A stretch of DNA of 64,000 nucleotides from an uncultured Geobacteraceae bacterium (GTDB taxonomy: Bacteria; Desulfobacterota; Desulfuromonadia; Geobacterales; Pseudopelobacteraceae). This document shows, one piece after another, positions 52,518 through 60,830 of the stretch. The notes below the pieces were generated by a model. It was not told the DNA's origin. It did not search any database and was given only the letters and a program-made list of their open reading frames with translations. The DNA lies in NCBI GenBank assembly GCA_903845365.1, contig CAIMXI010000452.1, positions 16,975 through 80,974 on the forward strand. The letters are read 5' to 3'. The position numbers and the translations under genes were made by a program. Position 1 is the first letter of the stretch; each line of letters begins with the position of its first letter.

Positions 52518-53621
52518 ATGCCATCCTTCAGGCGGTTCCCCTTGCAGAATAATACCGTAAGCATTCAGGACCTGCGTGTACGCATTGACAGTATTGACGA
52601 TGCCATACTTGATCTGCTCAATGAACGATCCCAAGTAGTTCTTCATGTTGGCCAACTTAAATCTGGAAATAATCTTGATTTTCATGTTCCAGGCCGGGAA
52701 CGGCAAATCTATGAACGATTGCTGAGTAAAAATGCAGGACCGTTTCCAAATGATGCCCTGAAAAGCATTTACCGTGAAATAATATCTGCCTGTCTCTCCC
52801 TGGAATCACCGATGAAAGTAGCGTTTCTCGGCCCCAAAGCGACTTTCAGCCATCTGGCAACACTGCAGCAGTTTGGACTTTCGGCTGAATTAGTCCCGAT
52901 GAAATCGATCCCGTCTGTTTTTGAAGAGGTGGAAAAGGGGAAGGCGCTTTACGGCGTCGTGCCTGTTGAAAATTCAACTGAAGGGGTTATATCCCACACC
53001 CTTGATATGTTCGTGGAAAGCAAACTGCAAGTAACCGCAGAAATTCTTCTGGAAGTGCATCACGACCTGCTCTCCCGCACCGGTCGCCTGGAGGACATCA
53101 AGAAGGTATATTCTCACGCGCAGCCGATTGCTCAGTGTCGTCAGTGGCTAGATGATAATCTGCCCGGCGTTCCGCCGGTCGATGTTGCCTCTACCGCCGT
53201 AGCGGCTCAGATTGCCAGCGAGGACTATACCGCTGCCGCCATAGCCAGTGAATTGGCCGCCTCGCTTTACGACATAAAAGTTGTCAGAAGCAGAATTGAA
53301 GATCAGGTCAATAATTTTACCCGCTTCCTTGTGGTTTCACGAAAGAGTTGCGACCGCTCCGGCTGCGATAAGACCTCCATACTCTTTTCGGTTAAAGATG
53401 AACCGGGAATACTCTGTCGTATGCTGGAGCCGTTTGCCAAGCGGGGGATCAACCTCACCAAAATCGAATCACGCCCTTACAAAAGCAAGGCTTGGGAATA
53501 CATCTTTTTCCTTGACCTGTTCGGCCATTTTTCAGACCCGGACGTTTCCGAAGCTCTTGAGGAGCTCAGAGGGTGCTGCCAGTTTCTCAAAATTCTCGGA
53601 TCGTATCCGCGTTTGATGTAG
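52518..53621 (+). CDS. pheA: Chorismate mutase / prephenate dehydratase (PheA)
   Basis: 367 residues: chorismate mutase type II (about 13-95; QDLRVRIDSIDDAILDLLNERSQVVLHVGQLK, FHVPGRERQIYERL), prephenate dehydratase (about 98-275; VAFLGPKATFSHLATLQQFG, GVVPVENSTEGVISHTLDMF, NNFTRFLVVSRKS) and a C-terminal ACT domain (KTSILFSVKDEPGILCRMLEPFAKRGINLTKIESRP). Makes phenylpyruvate and is probably inhibited by phenylalanine through the ACT domain. The ATG at 52518 lacks a ribosome site; a TTG at 52542 with AGGCGG upstream is the other candidate. First gene of the aromatic run. Confidence 0.95.
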   Translation: MPSFRRFPLQNNTVSIQDLRVRIDSIDDAILDLLNERSQVVLHVGQLKSGNNLDFHVPGRERQIYERLLSKNAGPFPNDALKSIYREIISACLSLESPMKVAFLGPKATFSHLATLQQFGLSAELVPMKSIPSVFEEVEKGKALYGVVPVENSTEGVISHTLDMFVESKLQVTAEILLEVHHDLLSRTGRLEDIKKVYSHAQPIAQCRQWLDDNLPGVPPVDVASTAVAAQIASEDYTAAAIASELAASLYDIKVVRSRIEDQVNNFTRFLVVSRKSCDRSGCDKTSILFSVKDEPGILCRMLEPFAKRGINLTKIESRPYKSKAWEYIFFLDLFGHFSDPDVSEALEELRGCCQFLKILGSYPRLM

Positions 53622-53643
53622 CGGGAGGGGAGCGGATGACTTG

Positions 53644-54498
53644 ATGATAGAGCGCTTGGCAATAATAGGTGTGGGGCTGATCGGAGGATCTTTGGCTCGT
53701 GCCCTGCGCGAGGCGGGAGCGGTGAGAAGCGTTGTCGGCATCGGTAGATCTCTCGCCAATCTTGATGAAGCTCTCTCTCTCGGAATTTGCGACGAGGTCA
53801 CTCAAGACGCTTGCAATGGTGTGAAAGGTGCTGATCTGGTATTCATCTCCGTACCGGTCTGCGCTATTTCCGCTGTCGTTGCCGAAATAGCCCCGGCTCT
53901 GGCTTCCGACTGCATCGTTACTGACGGCGGCAGTGTCAAGGAGGCAATCGTCAGGGAGTGCGAGGCTCTTATCCCGGCCGGTTGCCATTTTGTCGGGGGT
54001 CACCCCATAGCCGGAACCGAGCATTCGGGAGCTGCGGCTTCTTTTGCCACGCTATACAGAGGCAAACGCTGCATTCTGACTCCGACTGAGCGAACCAACC
54101 CCGCTGCCATGGCAAAGGTTGAGGATCTCTGGCGGCTTACCGGTGCTGATGTCTGCTACATGGAACCGGGACATCATGATCGAATTTTTGCCGAAATATC
54201 GCACCTGCCCCATATGGCTGCATATGCCTTGGTGCATGCTGTCGGCACGGCGGACGTGGAAGGTGAAAATGTCCTCTCTTTCACCGCCGGTGGTTTTCGG
54301 GACTTTACCCGGATCGCTTCTTCAGACCCGGTCATGTGGCGCGATATCGCTCTGATGAATCGGGGGGCTCTTCTTGCCAGCATCGACGGATTTTCCGCCA
54401 GTCTAGCCGAGTTGCGGAGAAGAATTGACCGTGGCGACCGGGCGGGGTTGACAGATTTTTTCACTATCGCAAAACAGTTTCGAGACGGGATTATTTAA
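53644..54498 (+). CDS. tyrA: Prephenate dehydrogenase (TyrA)
   Basis: 284 residues from ATG 53644. NAD-binding IIGVGLIGGSLARALREAG, VPVCAISAVVAEIAP, TDGGSVKEAIVREC, FVGGHPIAGTEHSGAAASFATLY and IFAEISHLPHMAAYALV are the TyrA signatures. Oxidative decarboxylation of prephenate to hydroxyphenylpyruvate. No mutase or ACT domain, so regulation probably lies elsewhere. Confidence 0.96.
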   Translation: MIERLAIIGVGLIGGSLARALREAGAVRSVVGIGRSLANLDEALSLGICDEVTQDACNGVKGADLVFISVPVCAISAVVAEIAPALASDCIVTDGGSVKEAIVRECEALIPAGCHFVGGHPIAGTEHSGAAASFATLYRGKRCILTPTERTNPAAMAKVEDLWRLTGADVCYMEPGHHDRIFAEISHLPHMAAYALVHAVGTADVEGENVLSFTAGGFRDFTRIASSDPVMWRDIALMNRGALLASIDGFSASLAELRRRIDRGDRAGLTDFFTIAKQFRDGII

Positions 54499-54523
54499 AG
54501 CATACAACGTAACCGGAGTCTCT

Positions 54524-55813
54524 GTGAGTTCAATAACGATCCAACCAGCATCTTCAATCAAAGGGAGCATTATCGTTCCGGGCGACAAGTCAATCTCTCA
54601 CCGTTCCATAATGCTCGGAGCAATCGCCAACGGTGTAACAACCGTGCGCGGTTTTCTCCGTGGCGAAGACAATATGTCGACCATGCACGCATTTCGTGCC
54701 ATGGGGGTCGAGATAGCTGACGATGGTGAAACAATCGAGATTACCGGGCGGGGTCTGCACGGTCTGAAAGAGCCTGGTGATGTTCTCGACTGCGGAAACT
54801 CCGGAACAACAATCAGGCTGATCACCGGCCTCCTCTCCGGGCAGTCATTTTTTTCGGTTGTGACCGGTGACAAATATCTGAGAAAGCGCCCCATGAAACG
54901 GGTCGTTGAGCCGCTCTCCCAGATGGGGGCACAAATCACAGGACGTAATGGCGGCACACTGGCACCATTGGCTATTAATGGCGGCAACCTTAAAGGGATC
55001 CGTTATCAATCGCCGGTTTCAAGTGCTCAGATTAAATCATCCATCATGCTGGCCGCCCTTTATGCTGAAGGTGAAACAAGCGTAACAGAACCGAGTCTGT
55101 CGCGTGATCATTCTGAGCGGATGTTTCGATATTTTGGCGCATCGCTTGACGTGCTGAGTAGTGGTGTCACGGTGCGTGGCGGTTTTGAGCTGACCGCCAT
55201 GGAAGTGAACGTACCTGGAGATATTTCCTCGGCCGCTTTTTTTATCGTAGCTGCTTTAATAACTCCAAACTCCGAACTGCTGATCAAAAACGTCGGGGTT
55301 AACCCCTCCCGAACCGGCGTTATCGATATCCTCCAGGCCATGGGAGGAGACATACAGCTTGTTGGCTCTCGTGAACTCTCGGGTGAACCGGTAGCGGACA
55401 TTCTGGTTCGCTCCTCCAGTCTGAAGGGGGTCGCAATTTCCGGCAGCGTAGTTCCACGTGCCATTGATGAATTTCCGGCCATCTGTGTCGCCGCTGCACG
55501 CGCAGAAGGGATAACGACTATCAGGGATGCCAGGGAGTTGCGAGTGAAAGAGACCGACCGGATCACTGCCATGGCCGTGAATCTGAGGCACCTTGGCATA
55601 AAAGTCTGCGAAACTGAAGACGGCATGGATATTACCGGTTCTGAACAGCTTTTAGGCGGAGCTGTAGATAGTTGCGGCGATCATCGTATCGCCATGTCCA
55701 TGTCCGTCGCCGCCCTTGTTGCTGCCTCCGCAATCACCATCTCTGATGTCGGATGTGTCGCAACATCTTTCCCCACTTTTTTCCAGCTTTTGGAAGAAGT
55801 TTCTGTGAAATGA
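54524..55813 (+). CDS. aroA: EPSP synthase (AroA)
   Basis: 429 residues, GTG start with GGAG upstream. 3-phosphoshikimate 1-carboxyvinyltransferase, sixth step of the shikimate pathway. Motifs: SSIKGSIIVPGDKSISHRSIMLGAIANG, LDCGNSGTTIRLITGLLSG (PEP/S3P loop), KRPMKRVVEPLSQMGA, SSAQIKSSIMLAALYAEG, IDEFPAICVAAARAEG, LRVKETDRI and DHRIAMSMSVAAL. The LDCGNSGTT with a small Leu/Thr context suggests the class II type loop. Confidence 0.97.
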   Translation: MSSITIQPASSIKGSIIVPGDKSISHRSIMLGAIANGVTTVRGFLRGEDNMSTMHAFRAMGVEIADDGETIEITGRGLHGLKEPGDVLDCGNSGTTIRLITGLLSGQSFFSVVTGDKYLRKRPMKRVVEPLSQMGAQITGRNGGTLAPLAINGGNLKGIRYQSPVSSAQIKSSIMLAALYAEGETSVTEPSLSRDHSERMFRYFGASLDVLSSGVTVRGGFELTAMEVNVPGDISSAAFFIVAALITPNSELLIKNVGVNPSRTGVIDILQAMGGDIQLVGSRELSGEPVADILVRSSSLKGVAISGSVVPRAIDEFPAICVAAARAEGITTIRDARELRVKETDRITAMAVNLRHLGIKVCETEDGMDITGSEQLLGGAVDSCGDHRIAMSMSVAALVAASAITISDVGCVATSFPTFFQLLEEVSVK

Positions 55814-55816
55814 CCG

Positions 55817-56518
55817 ATGCCTTCGCGACCTGATGGCATAATCATAGCAATCGACGGCCCTTCAGGTGCCGGAAAGAGCACTATCGCGCGTCTCCTTGCG
55901 GAACGACTCGGTTATATCCAGATCGACACTGGAGCTATGTATCGGGCTGCGGCGCTGCTTCTTTCACTCGCAACCGTGGATCTTGAAGACCTTGCTGCTG
56001 TGGAGAAATTTTGCAAAACCCTTGACATAAGGCTTGAACTTGATTCAGGCAGGCAGGTAGTTCGTGGCAACGGTACCGATGTGACAGATCTGATTCGTTC
56101 ACCGGAAATGTCGCTTCTGACGTCTCAGACTTCTTCTCTCAGACCGGTACGGGAAGCGCTGCTGAAAGCTCAGCAGCAGATGGGGAGCAGAGGCGGTGTT
56201 GTGCTTGAGGGGCGCGATATCGGCACCGTCGTCTTCCCTGATGCCGAGATAAAGTTTTATCTCAGTGCCTCTGTTGCAGAGCGCGCCAGAAGGCGATGTG
56301 AAGAGTTGAACAGCAAAGGGGAAACTGTGTCTTTTGCCGAAACGGTTGTTGATGTTGAAAAACGTGATCTTCAGGACACTGCCAGGGACATTGCTCCGCT
56401 CAGGCAGGCTGAAGATGCCCTGCTTATTGATTCTTCCCGGCTTTCTATCGATGATGTATTGAACAGTATGGAAGCACTTTGCCGTCATAAAATTGACAAC
56501 ATGGGCGTTTCACCTTGA
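55817..56518 (+). CDS. cmk: Cytidylate kinase (Cmk)
   Basis: 233 residues, 4 bases after aroA. NMP kinase: Walker A IIAIDGPSGAGKSTIARLLAERLGYIQIDTGAMYRA, GRDIGTVVFPDAEIKFYLSASVAERARRRCEEL and RDLQDTARDIAPLRQAEDALLIDSS. Makes CDP/dCDP. Its stop TGA overlaps the ispH start. Confidence 0.97.
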   Translation: MPSRPDGIIIAIDGPSGAGKSTIARLLAERLGYIQIDTGAMYRAAALLLSLATVDLEDLAAVEKFCKTLDIRLELDSGRQVVRGNGTDVTDLIRSPEMSLLTSQTSSLRPVREALLKAQQQMGSRGGVVLEGRDIGTVVFPDAEIKFYLSASVAERARRRCEELNSKGETVSFAETVVDVEKRDLQDTARDIAPLRQAEDALLIDSSRLSIDDVLNSMEALCRHKIDNMGVSP

Positions 56519-57357
56519 AAGTCATTCTAGCAAAACAGGCCGGCTTCTGTTTCGGGGTTAAACGGGCAACGCAGATAGCCTTTGAGGCTGCCGGTAAAAA
56601 TCAGAAAACCTATACTCTCGGTCCCATTATCCACTCCCCACAGGTTGTCGGTAAACTTGAAGAGTTGGGAATCCATGCCATTGAAACTCTTGACAGCCTT
56701 GAACAGGGCCGCATCATTATCCGCTCACATGGCGTGGAACAGAACCAGATTAACGAGGCTCAGCAGAAAAAGCTGGATATTATTGATGCGACTTGCCCGT
56801 TCGTAAAAAAAACTCAGGAACATGTAAAAAACCTTTCCGATTCCGGGTATAGCGTAGTAGTTGTCGGAGATGCAGACCACCCTGAAGTTCAGGGAATTGT
56901 TTCGTATGGAGGCGAGAATGTGTATGTCGTTGCGTCAAGTGATGACGTCAATAAACTCCCTAAAATGAAGAAAATCGGAGTGGTTGCCCAGACTACCCAG
57001 TCGTTTGAAAATTTGAACAACGTGGTGTCAGGGTGCCTGCTGCGTGGTGTTGAGATACGCGTGTACAACACTATTTGCGATGCCACTGCCGTTCGTCAGG
57101 AAGAAGCAAAAGAGCTGGCGGCCATGGTTGGATGCATGCTGGTTGTAGGCGGATACAACAGCGCAAACACCCGTCGTCTGCTTGAAGTCTGTGATGAGAT
57201 TCAACCACATACCTACCATATTGAAACGGCTTCCGAAATCAACCCGGTCTGGTTTACTGGCATTGATCAGATTGGGATTACAGCAGGCGCCTCGACACCA
57301 AAATGGATAATTGATGAAGTTTTGAACAAAATTGAACAATTGAATAAAAGCGATTGA
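56515..57357 (+). CDS. ispH: 4-hydroxy-3-methylbut-2-enyl diphosphate reductase (IspH)
   Basis: 280 residues, TTG start overlapping cmk by 4 bases. Last step of the MEP isoprenoid route; 4Fe-4S enzyme. The three cluster cysteines are in AKQAGFCFGVKRATQIAF (Cys12), IDATCPFVKKTQEHV and YNTICDATAVRQEEAKELA. Other marks: PIIHSPQVVGKLEELGI, RSHGVEQN, VVGDADHPEVQGIVSY, QTTQSFENLN and GITAGASTPKWIIDEVL. Confidence 0.97.
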   Translation: MKVILAKQAGFCFGVKRATQIAFEAAGKNQKTYTLGPIIHSPQVVGKLEELGIHAIETLDSLEQGRIIIRSHGVEQNQINEAQQKKLDIIDATCPFVKKTQEHVKNLSDSGYSVVVVGDADHPEVQGIVSYGGENVYVVASSDDVNKLPKMKKIGVVAQTTQSFENLNNVVSGCLLRGVEIRVYNTICDATAVRQEEAKELAAMVGCMLVVGGYNSANTRRLLEVCDEIQPHTYHIETASEINPVWFTGIDQIGITAGASTPKWIIDEVLNKIEQLNKSD

Positions 57358-57412
57358 AATATTGCTGGCGTATTGATACATTGCCAAGCTTATAAAAAAA
57401 GAAGAACGATAA

Positions 57413-59167
57413 ATGTCCAGGGGGTGTGGTGTAATGGTGAATTTTAATAAGCTTGATGCTGTCGGAGAAGAAAATGAGGAAATCGACAGCGATCAGCAAA
57501 GCAGTGAATTTGCAGCGCTTTTCACTGAGAGTTTAAAAGATCGTCCCGAACGGGATAAAATCATAGAGGGGACTGTAGTGCGCGTGGATGTTGATACGGT
57601 TCTTGTTGATATCGGACTGAAATCGGAAGGGCATGTCCCTCTCGGGGAATTCAGGAATACTGATGGCGAACAATCGGTGCAGATTGGCGATAAAATTCGT
57701 GTTCTGATGACTCGTCAGGAGGGAAAAAAGGGATATGTCCTCTCCAAAAAGAAGGCAGACTATCTTTCTGCATGGGACAAAATCGGTGATGCGTGTCAAG
57801 AAGGTGGCGTCGTTGATGGTTCCGTTACCGGTAAAGTAAATGGTGGTTTTACCGTTGACATCGGTGGTGTGCAGGCGTTTCTCCCCTCCTCACAGGTTGA
57901 TATCCGCCCATCATCTGATTCAGACAGTTACATCGGCCTGAAAGCTCGCTTCAAGGTTATTAAAGTCAATCAGCGCCGTGACAATATCGTGCTCTCCCGT
58001 CGTGCCGTTCTTGAGGAAGAGCGTGCAACCGTTCGTAATAAAACGCTTGAAAACCTTGAAGAAGGTCAAATCGTTGAGGGAACAGTTAAGAATGTTACCG
58101 ACTATGGTGCTTTTGTTGATTTAGGCGGCGTCGATGGCTTACTTCACGTTTCAGATCTTTCCTGGGGCCGATTGGGTAAGCCGGCAGATCTTCTAAAACC
58201 TGGACAGCATATCACCGCAAAAATCCTTAAATTTGACCGCGCTAAAGGCAAAATTTCACTCGGAGTCAAGCAGACGCTTGCTGATCCGTGGCTTGATGCT
58301 CCTGCCAAATTCCCGATTGGCAGCCGTGTTCATGGCCGTGTTGTCAGCTTGATGGAATACGGCGCTTTTATCGAACTGGAAGAGGGTATTGAAGGGCTGA
58401 TCCACGTTTCAGAGATGTCCTGGACAAAGCGGATTCGCCGTGCGGCTGATGTTCTTACCGTCGGTGTAGAGATCGAAACCATCGTCCTTGGCGTTGATAT
58501 GGGGAATCGTAAAATTTCTCTGGGTCTTAAACAGGTTTCGGAAAACCCTTGGGCAACAATTGCCGATAAATACCCGATCGGTACCAGGATTGAGGGACAA
58601 ATAAAGAACATGACCGATTTCGGAATGTTTATCGGTATAGAAGACGGCATCGACGGTCTGGTGCATGTATCGGATATGTCGTGGACAAAGCGCATTAAAC
58701 ATCCGAGTGATGTATATGTAAAAGGTGGCCTCGTACAGGCGGTTGTCCTGAAGGTCGACGTTGAAAATGAACGGCTTTCCCTCGGTATCAAGCAACTTGA
58801 GCCAGATCCATGGAGCATCGCTCCGGCTAAATATCGTGCCGGGGTTATTGTGACCGGAAAAGTTACCTCTTTAACCGATTTTGGCGTTTTTCTAGAGTTG
58901 GAAGAGGGGATTGAAGGCTTGATTCATGTGTCTGAACTTTCTCGTGAAAAAGTTGCCTCAGCCAAGGAATTTGCGAAAATCGGCGATAATCTTGAAGCCG
59001 TCGTCCTAAGCTGCGATGCCAAAGATCGCCGTATATCTCTCTCAATAAAGTCTATGCATGTTGCTGTTGAAAAAGCCGATTTTGAGCAGTTTATGGGCTC
59101 ACAAGGTGGCTCAACATCAACTTTTGGCGATTTACTGAAACAGGGCTTAAACAATAAATCCAATTAA
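57413..59167 (+). CDS. rpsA: 30S ribosomal protein S1
   Basis: 584 residues (or 577 from ATG 57434, which has GGGGGTG upstream and starts VNFNKLD). Six S1 OB repeats, recognisable as GTVVRVDVDTVLVDIGLKSEGHVPLGEF, GKVNGGFTVDIGGVQAFLPSSQVD, GTVKNVTDYGAFVDLGGVDGLLHVSDLSWGR, GRVVSLMEYGAFIELEEGIEGLIHVSEMSWTKR, GQIKNMTDFGMFIGIEDGIDGLVHVSDMSWTKR and GKVTSLTDFGVFLELEEGIEGLIHVSELS. Unwinds and docks mRNA at the ribosome. rpsA-ihfB following cmk-ispH is a typical Geobacter order. Confidence 0.98.
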   Translation: MSRGCGVMVNFNKLDAVGEENEEIDSDQQSSEFAALFTESLKDRPERDKIIEGTVVRVDVDTVLVDIGLKSEGHVPLGEFRNTDGEQSVQIGDKIRVLMTRQEGKKGYVLSKKKADYLSAWDKIGDACQEGGVVDGSVTGKVNGGFTVDIGGVQAFLPSSQVDIRPSSDSDSYIGLKARFKVIKVNQRRDNIVLSRRAVLEEERATVRNKTLENLEEGQIVEGTVKNVTDYGAFVDLGGVDGLLHVSDLSWGRLGKPADLLKPGQHITAKILKFDRAKGKISLGVKQTLADPWLDAPAKFPIGSRVHGRVVSLMEYGAFIELEEGIEGLIHVSEMSWTKRIRRAADVLTVGVEIETIVLGVDMGNRKISLGLKQVSENPWATIADKYPIGTRIEGQIKNMTDFGMFIGIEDGIDGLVHVSDMSWTKRIKHPSDVYVKGGLVQAVVLKVDVENERLSLGIKQLEPDPWSIAPAKYRAGVIVTGKVTSLTDFGVFLELEEGIEGLIHVSELSREKVASAKEFAKIGDNLEAVVLSCDAKDRRISLSIKSMHVAVEKADFEQFMGSQGGSTSTFGDLLKQGLNNKSN

Positions 59168-59194
59168 TCTTTATATCAAGCGATTGAGGTATGT

Positions 59195-59473
59195 ATGACA
59201 AAAAGTGAGCTAATCGAAAAAGTTGTCCAGTCACACCGCCTGTTAAATATCAAAGCTTCTGAAATTGTCGTAAATACAGTTTTTGATTCAATTGAGGAAG
59301 CGCTCACGTCCGGCGATAAGGTTGAAATTCGTGGGTTTGGCAGCTTCACCGTTCGTGAACATCATGGCCGCGAAGCGCGAAACCCGAAAAGTGGAGAAGT
59401 GGTACGTATCCCTTCCAAGAAGACTCCGTTTTTTAAAACGGGCAAAGAGCTCAAGGAACGCGTAAACTGCTGA
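59195..59473 (+). CDS. ihfB: Integration host factor beta-type DNA-bending protein
   Basis: 92 residues of the HU/IHF fold: MTKSELIEKVVQSHRLLNIKASEIVVNTVFDSIEEALTSGDKVEIRGFGSFTVREHHGREARNPKSGEVVRIPSKKTPFFKTGKELKERVN. GDKVEIRGFGSF and GREARNPKSGE with the intercalating Pro are the marks. IHF is also a common host factor for plasmid replication and integrase-mediated recombination, which is of note given the neighbouring element. Confidence 0.96.
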   Translation: MTKSELIEKVVQSHRLLNIKASEIVVNTVFDSIEEALTSGDKVEIRGFGSFTVREHHGREARNPKSGEVVRIPSKKTPFFKTGKELKERVNC

Positions 59474-59508
59474 CAGGTTATGACAATTTTTCACCCCGCA
59501 AACCCTCA

Positions 59509-59595
59509 GCCCGAATGGTGGAACTGGTAGACACAAGGGACTTAAAATCCCTCGGCTGAAAGGCTGTGACGGTTCAAATCCGTCTTCGGGCACCA
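59509..59595 (+). tRNA. tRNA-Leu (anticodon UAA)
   Basis: 87 bases. Acceptor GCCCGAA pairs with TTCGGGC, then discriminator A and encoded CCA (59593-59595). Anticodon loop CTTAAAA (59541-59547) gives anticodon TAA for UUA codons. A long variable arm (CGGCTGAAAGGCTG) marks type II tRNA-Leu; TTCAAATC is the T loop. tRNA 3' ends often serve as integration sites, and an AT-rich element begins just beyond it. Confidence 0.97.
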
Positions 59596-59630
59596 AAAAA
59601 TAAATAGTTATTACACCTATTTGCGAATTA

Positions 59631-59657
59631 AGGCACTTCCACCAGGTGCCTTTTTTT
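59631..59657 (+). terminator. Terminator of the tRNA-Leu transcript
   Basis: Stem AGGCAC (59631-59636) with GTGCCT (59646-59651) and a 9-base loop, followed by seven T residues. Confidence 0.85.
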
Positions 59658-59790
59658 GTGCCAAAACAGTCAACTGTGCCAATACTGTGCCAAATATAAC
59701 CGATTTAATTCATTTCCGTGTGCCAAATATAGCCCCAACTGTGCCAATAAATACAATCGCTATTTTGGCACAGTGATTTCTTTTGGCACA
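59657..59790. repeat. Seven TGTGCCAA iteron-like repeats beside tRNA-Leu
   Basis: Direct copies of TGTGCCAA start at 59657, 59675, 59686, 59719 and 59740; inverted copies (TTGGCACA) lie at 59765-59772 and 59783-59790. Start-to-start steps are 18, 11, 33 and 21, mostly near helical multiples, and the last two are 18 apart. They occupy 134 bases with no coding sequence. Likely arm-type binding sites of an integrase/recombinase or an iteron cluster of a replication protein; inferred. Confidence 0.75.
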
Positions 59791-59828
59791 GTAAATTCTT
59801 GTTTCAGACACAAGACCAGAGAAAACAG

Positions 59829-59864
59829 AAAGCCCTCTACCAGAACAATCTGATTGAGGGCTTT
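59829..59864. terminator. Hairpin terminator downstream of the 59896 gene
   Basis: Stem AAAGCCCTC (59829-59837) with GAGGGCTTT (59856-59864) and an inner CAG/CTG pairing. It lies after the stop of the leftward gene starting at 60249; T-rich sequence on the minus strand follows. Confidence 0.7.
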
Positions 59865-59895
59865 CTTGTGCGAAGCATTTCAGTTCAGAAGAACC

Positions 59896-60249
59896 TTACT
59901 TGTCTTCTCCTACGTCATCCATGTTACCAGGTCTCCGTTGCCGTTCTTCCCAAGCCTGCCGTGCCGATTTTGGCGTAACCATCGGCTCATAACGCTCCGT
60001 TTTAATCAAATACTCAAAATAGAAATCAACTGCCAGTCGAATTGCTTCGCCTGGGAGAACCCCTCCTTGTGCATGATAATCCTTCAAATAAGCATACTGT
60101 AAAGGCGTGAAATAAATCCTTACGCTATCTCTGGTTTCACCACTTTTAGTTTCTTTCTTCTTTTCACGCTCCGCCCTTTGTTCTTCCGTGAGTTTCGGAC
60201 GACCAGCCTTCTTTGCCGCGTCAAGTGTAACGGGATTATCCATATTCAT
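59896..60249 (-). CDS. Small charged protein, possible DNA-binding, unknown family
   Basis: 117 residues from ATG 60249 (GAGAGG upstream). N-terminus: AAKKAGRPKLTEEQRAEREKKKE, an AT-hook-like KKAGRPK motif; then TRDSVRIYFTPLQYAYLKDYHAQGGVLPGEAIRLAVDFYFEYLIKTE, which fits a ribbon-helix-helix style fold (beta strand then two helices). A C-terminal basic/acidic tail follows. It may regulate the element. It is the only leftward gene there, facing the tRNA. Confidence 0.7.
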   Translation of the reverse strand: MNMDNPVTLDAAKKAGRPKLTEEQRAEREKKKETKSGETRDSVRIYFTPLQYAYLKDYHAQGGVLPGEAIRLAVDFYFEYLIKTERYEPMVTPKSARQAWEERQRRPGNMDDVGEDK

Positions 60250-60830
60250 TATGTTTACCTCTCCCAAATTTATTGTAGACACAATATATAATACAAATAT
60301 TATTTTGTCAATCAATAAATAAAATAATATACTATCAATAACATAAAATATATTTGATGATCTTGCGTATAAAAATTAATATGTCATATAGCCATTCAAC
60401 TCGCTGACAAATAACAGTTATTCCATTATTGCCTTAGTCACATGGGGGGTGGAAAATTGATTGTGTTTCTTGCTGTAGATTTCCAAACACCCGACAGACC
60501 CAATAAACAGTTTCTTGCAGTCTATTCTGACGGAAAATATTCAGGATATAGGCGTATTAGTGCCAGGAGGATTACAACAATGAACCAAAATGACATCGAA
60601 ACAATAAATCAAAAGTCATCCAGATGGGACGAACTGACCGTACCAATGATGATATTTCAGTTTTGCTAAACGTATGGCACTTAGCTACCTCAATTTTATT
60701 TTTTTGTCAATAAACACAATGAAAACAAGTAGATACAATAAAAAAGAGTTGATGTTACATTATTTGAGAGCTACAATGATCTTAAGTGGAAACATAAAAT
60801 ATCTGACGGAAACAGGAGGCGGAACATAAA
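60250..60830. other. AT-rich region with a possible 29-codon small gene (60580-60669)
   Basis: About 580 bases with no conventional gene, very AT-rich at 60250-60430, where divergent promoters for the gene at 59896 and the rightward genes probably sit. A short frame at 60580-60669 (begins MNQNDIETINQKSSRW) has AGGAGG eight bases before its ATG, better than expected by chance, and could be a leader or small protein; a longer in-frame start at 60442 is less convincing. Confidence 0.4.

Noticed and set aside
59657..59790. TGTGCCAA boxes as a CRISPR array
   Set aside because: Repeats are 8 bases, unevenly spaced and partly inverted, with no regular spacers.
60442..60669. 75-codon gene starting at the 60442 ATG
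   Set aside because: The upstream part lacks a ribosome site; only the last 29 codons follow a good one, so only that small frame is listed, with low confidence.
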